DNA from: Chloroflexota bacterium
GTDB lineage: Bacteria; Chloroflexota; Anaerolineae; Promineifilales; Promineifilaceae
DNA: 7,938 bases
Reading direction: 5' to 3'
Assembly (NCBI GenBank): GCA_024640485.1
Contig: JAHEEY010000215.1
Span: 1 to 7,938, forward strand
Part shown: piece after piece, positions 1-6,078 of the stretch
Position numbering within the stretch: position 1 is the stretch's first letter
Layout of the letters: the number at the start of each line of letters is the position of its first letter
The notes under the pieces: model-generated
Seen by the model: only the letters and a program-made list of their open reading frames with translations
Databases searched by the model: none
Told to the model about the DNA's origin: nothing
Made by a program: the position numbers and the translations under genes

Positions 1-410
1 CAGAACAATCGCCGCTGACGGTCAACAATTTCGTATTCCTGGCTAACCAGGGTTTCTATGACGGCACCAGTTTTCACCGCGTCCTAGAAAACTTCATGGC
101 TCAAGGCGGAGATCCTTCGGGTACCGGCACCGGCGGCCCAGGCTACATGTTCGCGGATGAAGTGACCAACGGCTTGAGCTTTGACCGGCGCGGGCTGCTG
201 GCGATGGCCAATGCAGGGCCCAGCACCAACGGCAGCCAATTCTTCATCACCTTTGTGCCGACGCCCCATTTAGATGGCCGTCACACAATTTTCGGCGAAT
301 TGATCGCTGGAGACGACGTGCTGTCATCGCTTACGCTTAGAGATCCTGGTAGCGCGGAAGGTCCCGGCGATCTGATCCTGCAGGTCTTGATTAGCGAAAC
401 AGCCAATTAG
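1..410 (+). CDS. Cyclophilin-type peptidyl-prolyl cis-trans isomerase, 3' part (5' end outside window)
   Basis: The reading frame is open from position 3 to a TAG at 408-410, giving about 135 C-terminal residues. Cyclophilins catalyse cis-trans isomerisation of Xaa-Pro bonds and assist protein folding. The family core is visible: PLTVNNFVFLANQGFYDGTS, then FHRV with the catalytic arginine, FMAQGGD, GTGTGGPGYMFADE, the STNGSQFFITF substrate-binding strand and LDGRHTIFGEL. Human CypA has Trp next to LDG, where this protein has His, a common bacterial change expected to lower cyclosporin affinity. The N-terminus is missing, so a signal peptide or lipobox cannot be judged, and neither can cytoplasmic versus exported location. 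The downstream transferase gene starts 54 bp later on the same strand with no terminator between them, so the two are probably co-transcribed. The family assignment is very secure; the specific paralogue is not determinable. Confidence 0.95.
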   Translation, partial: EQSPLTVNNFVFLANQGFYDGTSFHRVLENFMAQGGDPSGTGTGGPGYMFADEVTNGLSFDRRGLLAMANAGPSTNGSQFFITFVPTPHLDGRHTIFGELIAGDDVLSSLTLRDPGSAEGPGDLILQVLISETAN

Positions 411-464
411 CCTCAGGAGGGCCCAGCTGAAGCGCGGCTCGCGCCGAGTGCCAGCTATCCAAAT

Positions 465-1460
465 ATGCAAGCCCTAATTGCCATCTTCTTCATCGCGCTG
501 ACCATCACCGGATTCAGCACGCCAGTGGTCAGGCGACTGTCCCTCAGGCTTGGCTTTGTGGATTCGCCCGCCAAGCGCAAGCTTCACAGCACCCCCATGC
601 CCTTAATGGGAGGTGTGGCGATTTTCGCTGGGGCGATCATCGCGATGCTGATTTTTGCGCGGCAGCTGCCCAGCTCAGTGGCGGGGGTGGTGCTGGCCGG
701 CTCAGTGGTGTCGCTGGTCGGGCTTTGGGATGATCGAAAGCATCTGCCGGCATGGGTGAAACTAGCCAGCCAGCTAGTCGGGGGCCTTATCCTGGCCTAC
801 TTCGATATTCGGGTGAAACTGCCGATTCCCCTGTTTTTGAATTACGCGCTGACGCTGATCTGGCTTGCCGGCATTTCCAACGCAATCAATTTCCTAGACA
901 ACATGGACGGCTTGAGCGCTGGGGTCAGCGCCGTGGTGGCGGCATTTATCCTGCTGCTGGGGCTGCAGAATAATCAACTGTTGGTATCCGCGCTAGCGGC
1001 GGCCCTTCTAGGCGCTTGCCTGGGTTTCCTGCGATACAATTTCAAACCGGCGAAGATCTTCATGGGGGATGTCGGCTCGCTGTTCTTAGGATTCTTGCTG
1101 GCTGTCCTGGGCCTTCAACTTCGGTTTCCGACGAACGTCAATTTCGTCACCTGGATGGTGCCGGTATTTCTTCTGGGTATGCCGATATTCGATACCACCC
1201 TGGTGGTGATTTCACGGCTTCGTCGGGGGGTCAGTCCAAATACAGCAGGAAAGGATCATACCAGCCACCGGCTGGTGGACGCCGGATTCAGCCAAAGAGA
1301 AGCGGTGCTGATTCTATACTTGGTGACGGGCGCATTTGGGATGATAAGCCTGTTCATCACCAACGCAAATGCGGTGGAAAGCTACAGTATTGCCGCCATC
1401 GTTGCGGTGCTCGCGGCCTACTTCATCTGGTGGTTCGAGAAAGCGGGAGCCAAGGGTTAG
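465..1460 (+). CDS. Polyprenyl-phosphate glycosyl-1-phosphate transferase (WecA/TagO/MraY superfamily)
   Basis: This 331-residue polytopic membrane protein is very hydrophobic, with about ten predicted TM segments. Members transfer a sugar-1-phosphate, usually GlcNAc-1-P from UDP-GlcNAc, to undecaprenyl phosphate, the first lipid-linked step in wall polymer, O-antigen or exopolysaccharide synthesis. Visible motifs, in order: RKLHSTPMPLMGG near residues 38-50, Asp89-Asp90 in GLWDDRKHLP (Mg-binding acidic pair), INFLDNMDGLSAG at 141-153 (catalytic-loop Asp and Asn), KIFMGDVGSLFLGF at 197-210, and DHTSHRL at 264-270, matching the cytoplasmic His-box of WecA/TagO. This pattern and the length fit TagO/WecA better than MraY. 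The ATG at 465 is chosen because the N-terminus then aligns with the family start (first TM helix, then PVVRRLSLRLGFVD). No good ribosome-binding site lies just upstream, so translation may depend on coupling with the cyclophilin gene. The sugar substrate is inferred, not shown. Confidence 0.92.
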   Translation: MQALIAIFFIALTITGFSTPVVRRLSLRLGFVDSPAKRKLHSTPMPLMGGVAIFAGAIIAMLIFARQLPSSVAGVVLAGSVVSLVGLWDDRKHLPAWVKLASQLVGGLILAYFDIRVKLPIPLFLNYALTLIWLAGISNAINFLDNMDGLSAGVSAVVAAFILLLGLQNNQLLVSALAAALLGACLGFLRYNFKPAKIFMGDVGSLFLGFLLAVLGLQLRFPTNVNFVTWMVPVFLLGMPIFDTTLVVISRLRRGVSPNTAGKDHTSHRLVDAGFSQREAVLILYLVTGAFGMISLFITNANAVESYSIAAIVAVLAAYFIWWFEKAGAKG

Positions 1461-1539
1461 TCACTTCAAGCTATACGGGGTTTTTTCGGATAGCCGACTT
1501 CAACAGGCGTTAGGGCCAAACTGTCTCGGGATGAAAACT

Positions 1540-1574
1540 GGCTGCCGCAGGGGGAAAATTCCCTTGCGACAGCC
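1540..1574 (-). terminator. Hairpin terminator between convergent genes
   Basis: The arms 1540-1555 and 1559-1574 form a 16-bp stem with one C-A mismatch and two G-U pairs around a 3-nt A-rich loop. On the minus strand the stem is followed by a short T-run (AGTTTTC), so it best serves the minus-strand zinc-ribbon gene ending at 1597. On the plus strand no T-run follows, but the stem could still stop or protect the transferase transcript ending at 1460. Confidence 0.75.
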
Positions 1575-1596
1575 AGTCTGCTGTTAACTCGAATTG

Positions 1597-3189
1597 CTAC
1601 CGAATCTGGAAGCTGGTTACCTGTTTGTTGTCCCCTTCGGCGCCAAGGGTACCTGAGTAGGTCTCCACGCGGCCTTCGATAACGGTTCTCACCGTCCACT
1701 GCACGGCACCCGTACTGCCGCAGTCGCCGTAGTAATCGACCGAAATCTTGTAGCTGCCGGTAGGCGTACTGCCAGTGGGCCAAAAGATGTTTTCCGGCCG
1801 ATCCTGGATGAAGTTGCCGCACGTGTTGTCGCGATCAAGCTGTCCTCCGGAAGGGACAACCGCATTGTCGTAGTAGACAATATCCCCGGCAGGGTCCTCA
1901 ACATAGAGGTCGATGTCGGCGTAGGCGCTCCAACTCAAGGTAATCTGCACATCGCCGGTACCAACCGAGGTTGTCTGCTCTCCCCAGCACGGTGGTCTCC
2001 CCTCAGTATAATCGTCGCCTATATCCGAAACGGATATGGATTCGAAGTCAATCGTTTGTCCCGGAGCAAGCGTGTGGACACCTATAGGACGCCAGTAGGT
2101 CTTGTAGTCCGGTACGTAAAGGGGGTCCATATTGATTTCAGACAAGTGAATTACCTCAAGCAAATCATACTTGCCTGCTGGCAGCCAGAACTTAGTCGTG
2201 CTGCCATCACGGGCCCACACCTTCCAATCAACCGGCTCTACCCAGCTCCAGGCCGCGGAGGGGTTGTCGAAGTTATAAGATTGGACGCACACACCGTAGC
2301 CAGTGCTCATCGGCTTGCGCTGTCCGCCAGGGTAATTGCCGCCGCCGCGGGAATGGGTATTTCTTACCTTGAACCAGCCGCCGTTTTCAGCAGCCCATTG
2401 ACGGCCGCTCTCGGCATAACCACAGCCGCCAAAAGTGTCGCCAATGCAAGACCCAAATACGCTCCACGGCGAGAAATGGGTCGTTTCAGCAGAGACAATG
2501 CCGGCGCCGGCATCAACCATCCCCGGCACCAGCTTCCAAGAGCCCGCCTGGGCGTCGTAATAGGTCAGCCCAAGGATCTGTTCCGGATCAACTCCGTCTG
2601 GAATCGGCAGGGTGATCAGCACGGGCGCATTAAAGACAAACCCTTCCGGGCCCAGATTGTAAACCGGCCCAACGGCAGCGAACGCGCCGTCAAGGGTCAC
2701 AGTCCTTTCATGATCCTCTTCGATGCTGAAGACCATGGTTCCGGCACTGCCGTCGTCGGTGACCGGGACGGCGCCCGCCGGCACTGTAATGGTGGCTCCA
2801 TTTGGCGCAGAGACGGTCCCTTCGACAGCACTGGTTACGGTATTAGCTGAAGCAGTTCCAGAGGAGCCGCCGCTTGAACTGATTATGCGGGGAAGGGATG
2901 GGTTTTCATCAAGGAAAGTTTCTACATAGGTTACAATCTTTTCCTTGTATATCAGACCAGCAGCTGTGATGCCAGCCAGCCCCAAACAGCTCACGATCAG
3001 AAAGGTAATCAGACACCCTTTCAGGCAGCCGCTGGAGCTGCTGGAACCCGTTGACAGAACTGGTGTGCCGCTGGCAGTCGGCGTGACGGCAGGGGGAGCA
3101 CCTAATCGGGCACCGCAATTATGGCAAAACTTACCACGGGGATCATTGGGTTTGCCGCACTGATCGCAGTAGGTGTAATTCGCAGACAT
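1597..3189 (-). CDS. Zinc-ribbon, single-TM, ZU5-like and YfaP/DUF2135-like domain surface protein
   Basis: This is a 530-residue protein of unknown function. Residues 8-25 hold a double CxxC zinc ribbon (Cys8, Cys11, Cys22, Cys25). A Pro/Ser/Thr linker follows, then one TM helix at about 59-81, preceded by GCLKGC. With the ribbon probably in the cytoplasm, the rest should be outside the cell. Residues 121-246 look like a ZU5-type beta domain (GATITVPAGAVP, GPVYNLGPEGFVF, ETTHFSPWSVFG). Residues 247-405 are Gly/Trp/Cys-rich and I do not recognise them. Residues 408-530 resemble YfaP/DUF2135 (DVQITLSWSAYADIDLYVED, PSGGQLDRDNT, ENIFWP). An in-frame TTG at 3213 would add eight residues, but the ATG at 3189 has a strong AAAGGAG site 8 nt upstream, so I use it. 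The domains suggest a surface adhesion or sensing role, but no function is demonstrable. It lies convergent to the transferase and alone in its transcription unit. Confidence 0.88.
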   Translation of the reverse strand: MSANYTYCDQCGKPNDPRGKFCHNCGARLGAPPAVTPTASGTPVLSTGSSSSSGCLKGCLITFLIVSCLGLAGITAAGLIYKEKIVTYVETFLDENPSLPRIISSSGGSSGTASANTVTSAVEGTVSAPNGATITVPAGAVPVTDDGSAGTMVFSIEEDHERTVTLDGAFAAVGPVYNLGPEGFVFNAPVLITLPIPDGVDPEQILGLTYYDAQAGSWKLVPGMVDAGAGIVSAETTHFSPWSVFGSCIGDTFGGCGYAESGRQWAAENGGWFKVRNTHSRGGGNYPGGQRKPMSTGYGVCVQSYNFDNPSAAWSWVEPVDWKVWARDGSTTKFWLPAGKYDLLEVIHLSEINMDPLYVPDYKTYWRPIGVHTLAPGQTIDFESISVSDIGDDYTEGRPPCWGEQTTSVGTGDVQITLSWSAYADIDLYVEDPAGDIVYYDNAVVPSGGQLDRDNTCGNFIQDRPENIFWPTGSTPTGSYKISVDYYGDCGSTGAVQWTVRTVIEGRVETYSGTLGAEGDNKQVTSFQIR

Positions 3190-3196
3190 TGTTAGT

Positions 3197-3204
3197 TCTC
3201 CTTT
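3197..3204 (-). promoter_or_regulatory. Ribosome-binding site that fixes the zinc-ribbon gene start
   Basis: On the minus strand AAAGGAGA lies 8 nt before the ATG at 3189. It is a near-perfect Shine-Dalgarno sequence at good spacing and rules in favour of ATG 3189 over the upstream in-frame TTG at 3213, which would overlap it. Confidence 0.85.
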
Positions 3205-3269
3205 GAGGTACAAGTTTCAGCGAGACAACCAGAGACGGTGCCATTTCTGAAGGCGAAAAGAAGGAGTTT

Positions 3270-3287
3270 GGGCGGAAGCTCCCACCC
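3270..3287 (-). other. Hairpin in the untranslated leader of the zinc-ribbon gene
   Basis: Read on the minus strand, GGGTGGGAGCTTCCGCCC folds into a 7-bp stem with a 4-nt loop, two of the pairs being G-U. On the plus strand one of those wobble pairs becomes a C-A mismatch, so the fold favours RNA made from the minus strand. It lies about 80 nt before the ATG at 3189. No clean T-run follows, so it is not a standard terminator. It may be an attenuator, a stability element or chance. Confidence 0.4.
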
Positions 3288-3290
3288 GTT

Positions 3291-3299
3291 TTCGAAACC
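3291..3299. repeat. Direct repeat TTCGAAACC, copy 1
   Basis: The 9-mer TTCGAAACC is found here and again at 3411-3419, exactly 120 bp apart. It contains the palindrome TTCGAA. The following bases are similar (TGTT here, GTT in the second copy). This copy lies in the predicted leader of the zinc-ribbon gene, just upstream of the leader hairpin in the direction of transcription. Confidence 0.5.
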
Positions 3300-3399
3300 T
3301 GTTGATGACGCCCGAGGCGAAGGCCGCGGACGGCTGGCTCAGCATTCATCATGTGCCATGGCAACCTTTCAGTAGTAGTCAATGCTTGAATGCACCTTT

Positions 3400-3428
3400 G
3401 TTATACTCTCTTCGAAACCGTTCGGCAA
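3400..3428 (-). promoter_or_regulatory. Candidate sigma-A/70-type promoter for the zinc-ribbon gene
   Basis: On the minus strand TTGCCG (3428-3423, 4 of 6 to TTGACA) is separated by exactly 17 nt from TATAAC (3405-3400, 5 of 6 to TATAAT). Transcription would begin near 3393, giving a leader of about 200 nt before the ATG at 3189. The second copy of the TTCGAAACC repeat lies inside the spacer, where a bound repressor could block the polymerase. This is consensus matching only. Confidence 0.45.
3411..3419. repeat. Direct repeat TTCGAAACC, copy 2 (inside promoter spacer)
   Basis: This second copy of the 9-mer lies between the predicted -35 and -10 boxes of the zinc-ribbon gene, 120 bp from the first copy. 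The position suits an operator, but two copies of a 9-mer in a short region may be chance. Confidence 0.45.
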
Positions 3429-3522
3429 CTCGTAACTGCCTGCAGTGCAGTCAAGTCACCTTCCCTGAAATGGTCCTTCGGCATCTGCCGGAACTGAGCT
3501 CGAAATATGCGCGGCGGCCCTG

Positions 3523-3566
3523 AAAAAGCGCCACCAAAACGCTGCTTGATTCCCAACCAGGGAATC
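3523..3566 (-). terminator. Possible terminator of the amine dehydrogenase gene
   Basis: About 50 bp past the stop codon at 3616, GATTCCC (3548-3554) and GGGAATC (3560-3566) form a perfect 7-bp stem with a 5-nt loop. On the minus strand this is followed by a second, weak 4-bp hairpin (AGCG/CGCT) running directly into TTTTT near 3523-3527. Neither part alone is a classical terminator, but together they are plausible. Confidence 0.4.
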
Positions 3567-3615
3567 CGTTTGAGGCTGAGCTGGCTATGCCCGCCATTGT
3601 AAAGGTGGCCCGATC

Positions 3616-5685
3616 CTAAATCTCAACATATTCCATGCGGAAGGGGGTGCCAGCTACTATTGGTTCGTCCATTTCGCGAGCAGCGAGATGTCCGGAGAAA
3701 ACTGCCTGGGCGATGATGCCGGGTGCTTCGGCATCGCCAATGACACGCAGCGATGCGAGAAGCTGCTGCTCAACGGCGGGACGGAGCATCTGGTACAGGG
3801 CGTCATTTGGCAGGCGATCGGTGATCAGGAGAACTGCATCGAACGTTCGGCGTGTTTGTTCACCAGATACAGCATGGGCCAGGGTCGCGTACCCGACTTC
3901 AATTGAAGCCAACTCCTGCTGCATGATCAGGGCAACCCCTTTTCCCATGAGTTTCCTTTGAATTCGTTCCTGCTCCAGGGTGGCGGTGGCCCACTGTGAG
4001 ACAAGAGGCGCTGGGGTAGCCAGCGTCACCTGACAACCATGGTCAACCAGCAGCTCTGCCATGACCCCGCCGATGTAGTAATGATCATCATCGAAAATGA
4101 GTACTGATCCTGTTGGCAGCCTGCCAGCCATCAGGTCGTCAGGGGTGAAAACATGGGCGAGCTCATGCCCAGGCAGTGAGTGATGCCGCGAACGGCCGAC
4201 ACCGTCGCGGCGGTAGTGAGCACCGGTGGCAACAATGATGTTCTTAACTCCCGATTCCAAAATCGCATCGGAGTCCATTGGACTGCCGGGGTAGACCGAG
4301 ACATTCTTCAATTTGGCTAACTGGCCCTGGCGCCAATCTATAACCCGGCGCCATTCGCTGAGGCCGGGAAGAAGCGATTCACGGGCAACCCGACCGCCAA
4401 GCTCACTCTTTTCTTCTACCAGAACTACCGAGTACCCTCGCTGGCCGAGTGCTCTGGCGCACTCCATGCCAGCTGGGCCGGCACCGACTACCATTATCTC
4501 AGCGTCGGACTTCTTCACGGCGATATACTCTGAATGCCAGCTGCGCCTCCATTCTTCACCCATGGCGGGATTCTGAGTGCAGCGAATGGGTGACGCCAAA
4601 ATGTCGCCAGATACGCAGATATTGCAGCCAATGCATTCTCGAATGTCTTCCAACCGGCCTTCTTTGACTTTATTGGGAAGAAATGGATCGGCGATAGAAG
4701 GCCTGGCGGCGCCGACAAGATCCATCACCCCGCGGCGTATGGCTGAGACCATTGAATCAGGGGAGGTGTAGCGTCCAACGCCGACCACCGGCTTGCTGGT
4801 CAAGCTCTTCACGAAGGAGATGTACGACTCCTGATATCCTTCCTTATCAAAACGGGAGGTGGCGGAATCGTTGGACCATCCGCTGATGTTGACATCCCAT
4901 AGGTCGGGAAGCTCTGCCAGCATGGCGACTATATCGTGTCCTTCCCCTTGATGGGTCAGACCGTCCTCACCCATCAGTTCGTCAACCGCCAGTCGAACGG
5001 CGACAGCGCAGCTGTCGCCGACGGCGTCCTTTGTCTCTTCGATTAGCTCGCGGAAAAGGCGTATCCGGTTTTCCAGCGTGCCTCCGTATTCGTCTGTGCG
5101 GTCATTGTATCGTTTCAACATGAAATGCATCGCCAGCGGCAGATCATGGGCGGCATAGCAGTAGATGATGTCGAAACCCGCTTCTTTGGCGCGAAGAGCG
5201 GCATCACGATGCCAGCGACGCAATGCGCGGATGTCTGACTTGTCCATCCGCCGTGTTTGCACCGGCATGTAGTGGGCGGTGCCCATGGAGCGCAAACTTA
5301 ATGGCGGGACTTTGGCGTAGAGATTGGGGGCGTGATGACCGCTGTGGGTCAGCTCGATCCCTGCCAGGGAGCCGTGATGATGTACCGCCTCAACCATCAG
5401 CCTCAGCGGGGGGATATCTCTATCGTCCCACAGCCGCCCTTCCGCATATGGATACAGATCGGTGCTGTGGTGAATCTCAACCTCCTCAGTGCAGACCACG
5501 CCCCAACCACCCTCGGCTTTCATACCGCGCATGGCGGCTAATGAGGCGGGCAGGCGATGTCCCATACCATTGCAGTGGGGGACCTGATAGAAGCGGTTTG
5601 GGGCTACTACCGGGCCAATGGGAACAGGTTGGAATAAGATTTCATAGGGGTCGTGGGCTGCGTGGGAAGTCTGCGGGTGGCTCAT
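3616..5685 (-). CDS. Trimethylamine/histamine dehydrogenase-family flavin and 4Fe-4S amine oxidoreductase
   Basis: This 689-residue enzyme has the three-domain plan of trimethylamine dehydrogenase (TMADH). An FMN-binding TIM barrel of the old yellow enzyme family spans about residues 14-345. A 4Fe-4S site has Cys351, Cys354, Cys357 and Cys369, the last in CTQNPAMGEEWRRSWHSE. FAD/ADP-type Rossmann folds include GAGPAGMECARALG at 401-414. Family members oxidatively deaminate amines and pass electrons through FMN and the cluster to an acceptor such as ETF. Cys38 in RFYQVPHC matches TMADH Cys30, which binds FMN covalently. Tyr177, His180, Trp270 and Asp273 match TMADH Tyr169, His172, Trp264 and Asp267. 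The aromatic cage is altered: Tyr60 is Glu68 and Trp355 is Asp361. Histamine dehydrogenase, as I recall it, has Gln, Trp and Asp there and about the same length. The substrate is therefore probably an amine other than trimethylamine. The ATG at 5685 has GGAG 4 nt upstream. No ETF or transporter genes are nearby. Confidence 0.9.
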   Translation of the reverse strand: MSHPQTSHAAHDPYEILFQPVPIGPVVAPNRFYQVPHCNGMGHRLPASLAAMRGMKAEGGWGVVCTEEVEIHHSTDLYPYAEGRLWDDRDIPPLRLMVEAVHHHGSLAGIELTHSGHHAPNLYAKVPPLSLRSMGTAHYMPVQTRRMDKSDIRALRRWHRDAALRAKEAGFDIIYCYAAHDLPLAMHFMLKRYNDRTDEYGGTLENRIRLFRELIEETKDAVGDSCAVAVRLAVDELMGEDGLTHQGEGHDIVAMLAELPDLWDVNISGWSNDSATSRFDKEGYQESYISFVKSLTSKPVVGVGRYTSPDSMVSAIRRGVMDLVGAARPSIADPFLPNKVKEGRLEDIRECIGCNICVSGDILASPIRCTQNPAMGEEWRRSWHSEYIAVKKSDAEIMVVGAGPAGMECARALGQRGYSVVLVEEKSELGGRVARESLLPGLSEWRRVIDWRQGQLAKLKNVSVYPGSPMDSDAILESGVKNIIVATGAHYRRDGVGRSRHHSLPGHELAHVFTPDDLMAGRLPTGSVLIFDDDHYYIGGVMAELLVDHGCQVTLATPAPLVSQWATATLEQERIQRKLMGKGVALIMQQELASIEVGYATLAHAVSGEQTRRTFDAVLLITDRLPNDALYQMLRPAVEQQLLASLRVIGDAEAPGIIAQAVFSGHLAAREMDEPIVAGTPFRMEYVEI

Positions 5686-5730
5686 GATGCTCCAGTAAAG
5701 GTGACCGATTTACAGTGTCCAGTGCCTTCG

Positions 5731-5739
5731 ATTTTATCA
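5731..5739 (-). promoter_or_regulatory. Candidate extended -10 promoter for the amine dehydrogenase gene
   Basis: The minus strand reads TGATAAAAT: an extended -10 (TGn) followed by TAAAAT, 5 of 6 to TATAAT. No good -35 is found 16-18 nt upstream, although a TTGGCA lies 24 nt away. The start site would be near 5724, giving a leader of about 40 nt. The element is divergent from the valS promoter, with about 65 bp between the two -10/-35 regions. Confidence 0.4.
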
Positions 5740-5802
5740 GGTAGGGAGCCTAATTGCATCTGCCAAGCTAATCATAGGTGCAGCTCTTGGATGGACTAAT
5801 TG

Positions 5803-5832
5803 TTGACGCCAGCCGGCTCAGTTTGATATACT
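5803..5832 (+). promoter_or_regulatory. Housekeeping-type promoter of the valS T-box transcript
   Basis: TTGACG at 5803-5808 (5 of 6) is followed after 18 nt by TATACT at 5827-5832 (5 of 6), with an extended TG motif at 5824-5825. Transcription should start near 5839-5840, right before stem I of the T-box. The spacer holds the 8-bp palindrome AGCCGGCT (5811-5818), possibly fortuitous. This is the best promoter in the window and its position agrees with the riboswitch. Confidence 0.8.
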
Positions 5833-5947
5833 TGTGCCTAATTGAAGAATCTGATCGACGTTGAATGGAAGGAGTAGGTGAGTATCTGCCCCATAGAGAG
5901 CGCCAGGCCATAGGCTGAAAGCCGGCGCAAGGACAGCCTCGCCGAAA

Positions 5948-5950
5948 GTC
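5948..5950 (+). promoter_or_regulatory. T-box specifier triplet GUC (valine)
   Basis: GTC lies one base after the GAA of the loop-E/S-turn motif on the 3' side of the specifier loop and is followed by a purine (G5951), the usual arrangement. It would pair with the GAC anticodon of tRNA-Val. Confidence 0.85.
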
Positions 5951-6042
5951 GTCCATGAGTTTTTCCGGTGAACATCAGTAGCCGGAGACGGTTCAGCCCG
6001 TTATCGCTGAGTTTGAGTGGGGCGGCTGTTGGCCGCTCAATC

Positions 6043-6078
6043 AAGGTGGTACCGCGTGAGAACTGCTCTCTCGTCCTT
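6043..6078 (+). promoter_or_regulatory. T-box sequence and antiterminator
   Basis: AAGGTGGTACCGCG (6043-6056) is the T-box hallmark. AAGG (6043-6046) pairs with CCTT (6075-6078) and GCG (6054-6056) with CGT (6072-6074), leaving the bulge that contains UGGU (6047-6050). That bulge can pair with the ACCA end of an uncharged tRNA whose discriminator base is A, as in tRNA-Val. The 3' half of this helix is also the 5' arm of the terminator, so the two folds are mutually exclusive. Confidence 0.92.

Larger units (their letters stand above)
3190..3615. other. Gene-free region between two minus-strand genes
   Basis: These 426 bp hold no convincing gene. Short open frames exist on both strands (for example 3302-3523 plus and 3143-3382 minus), but they begin with weak starts, lack ribosome-binding sites and resemble no known protein. 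What can be supported is the 3' flank and possible terminator of the amine dehydrogenase gene (about 3523-3615), a candidate promoter for the zinc-ribbon gene (3400-3428), a leader of about 200 nt with a hairpin at 3270-3287, and two copies of a 9-bp repeat at 3291 and 3411. Confidence 0.7.

Noticed and set aside
1470..1494. GCTAT...ATAGC hairpin with a TTTTTT tract just after the transferase stop codon
   Set aside because: The stem is only about 5 bp plus 2 bp, and the T-run is in the loop, not after the stem, so it is not a standard terminator.
2056..2850. 264-codon plus-strand open frame antisense to the zinc-ribbon gene
   Set aside because: It lies entirely within a gene whose protein has recognisable domains, has no ribosome-binding site, and its translation resembles no family. 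GC-rich coding DNA often leaves the opposite strand open.
3402..3407. Plus-strand extended -10 (TGTTATACT)
   Set aside because: It overlaps the better-supported minus-strand -10, has no -35, and faces a stretch without any plus-strand gene.
3302..3523. 73-codon plus-strand open frame in the gene-free region
   Set aside because: It begins with TTG, has no ribosome-binding site, matches nothing recognisable and is antisense to the predicted leader and promoter of the zinc-ribbon gene.
5223..5687. 154-codon plus-strand open frame over the 5' part of the amine dehydrogenase gene
   Set aside because: It is antisense to the conserved FMN-domain coding sequence, with low-complexity Arg/Pro/Gly composition typical of a shadow frame.
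5811..5818. Palindrome AGCCGGCT in the valS promoter spacer as an operator
   Set aside because: An 8-bp palindrome in GC-rich DNA is common, and the T-box already explains the regulation of valS.
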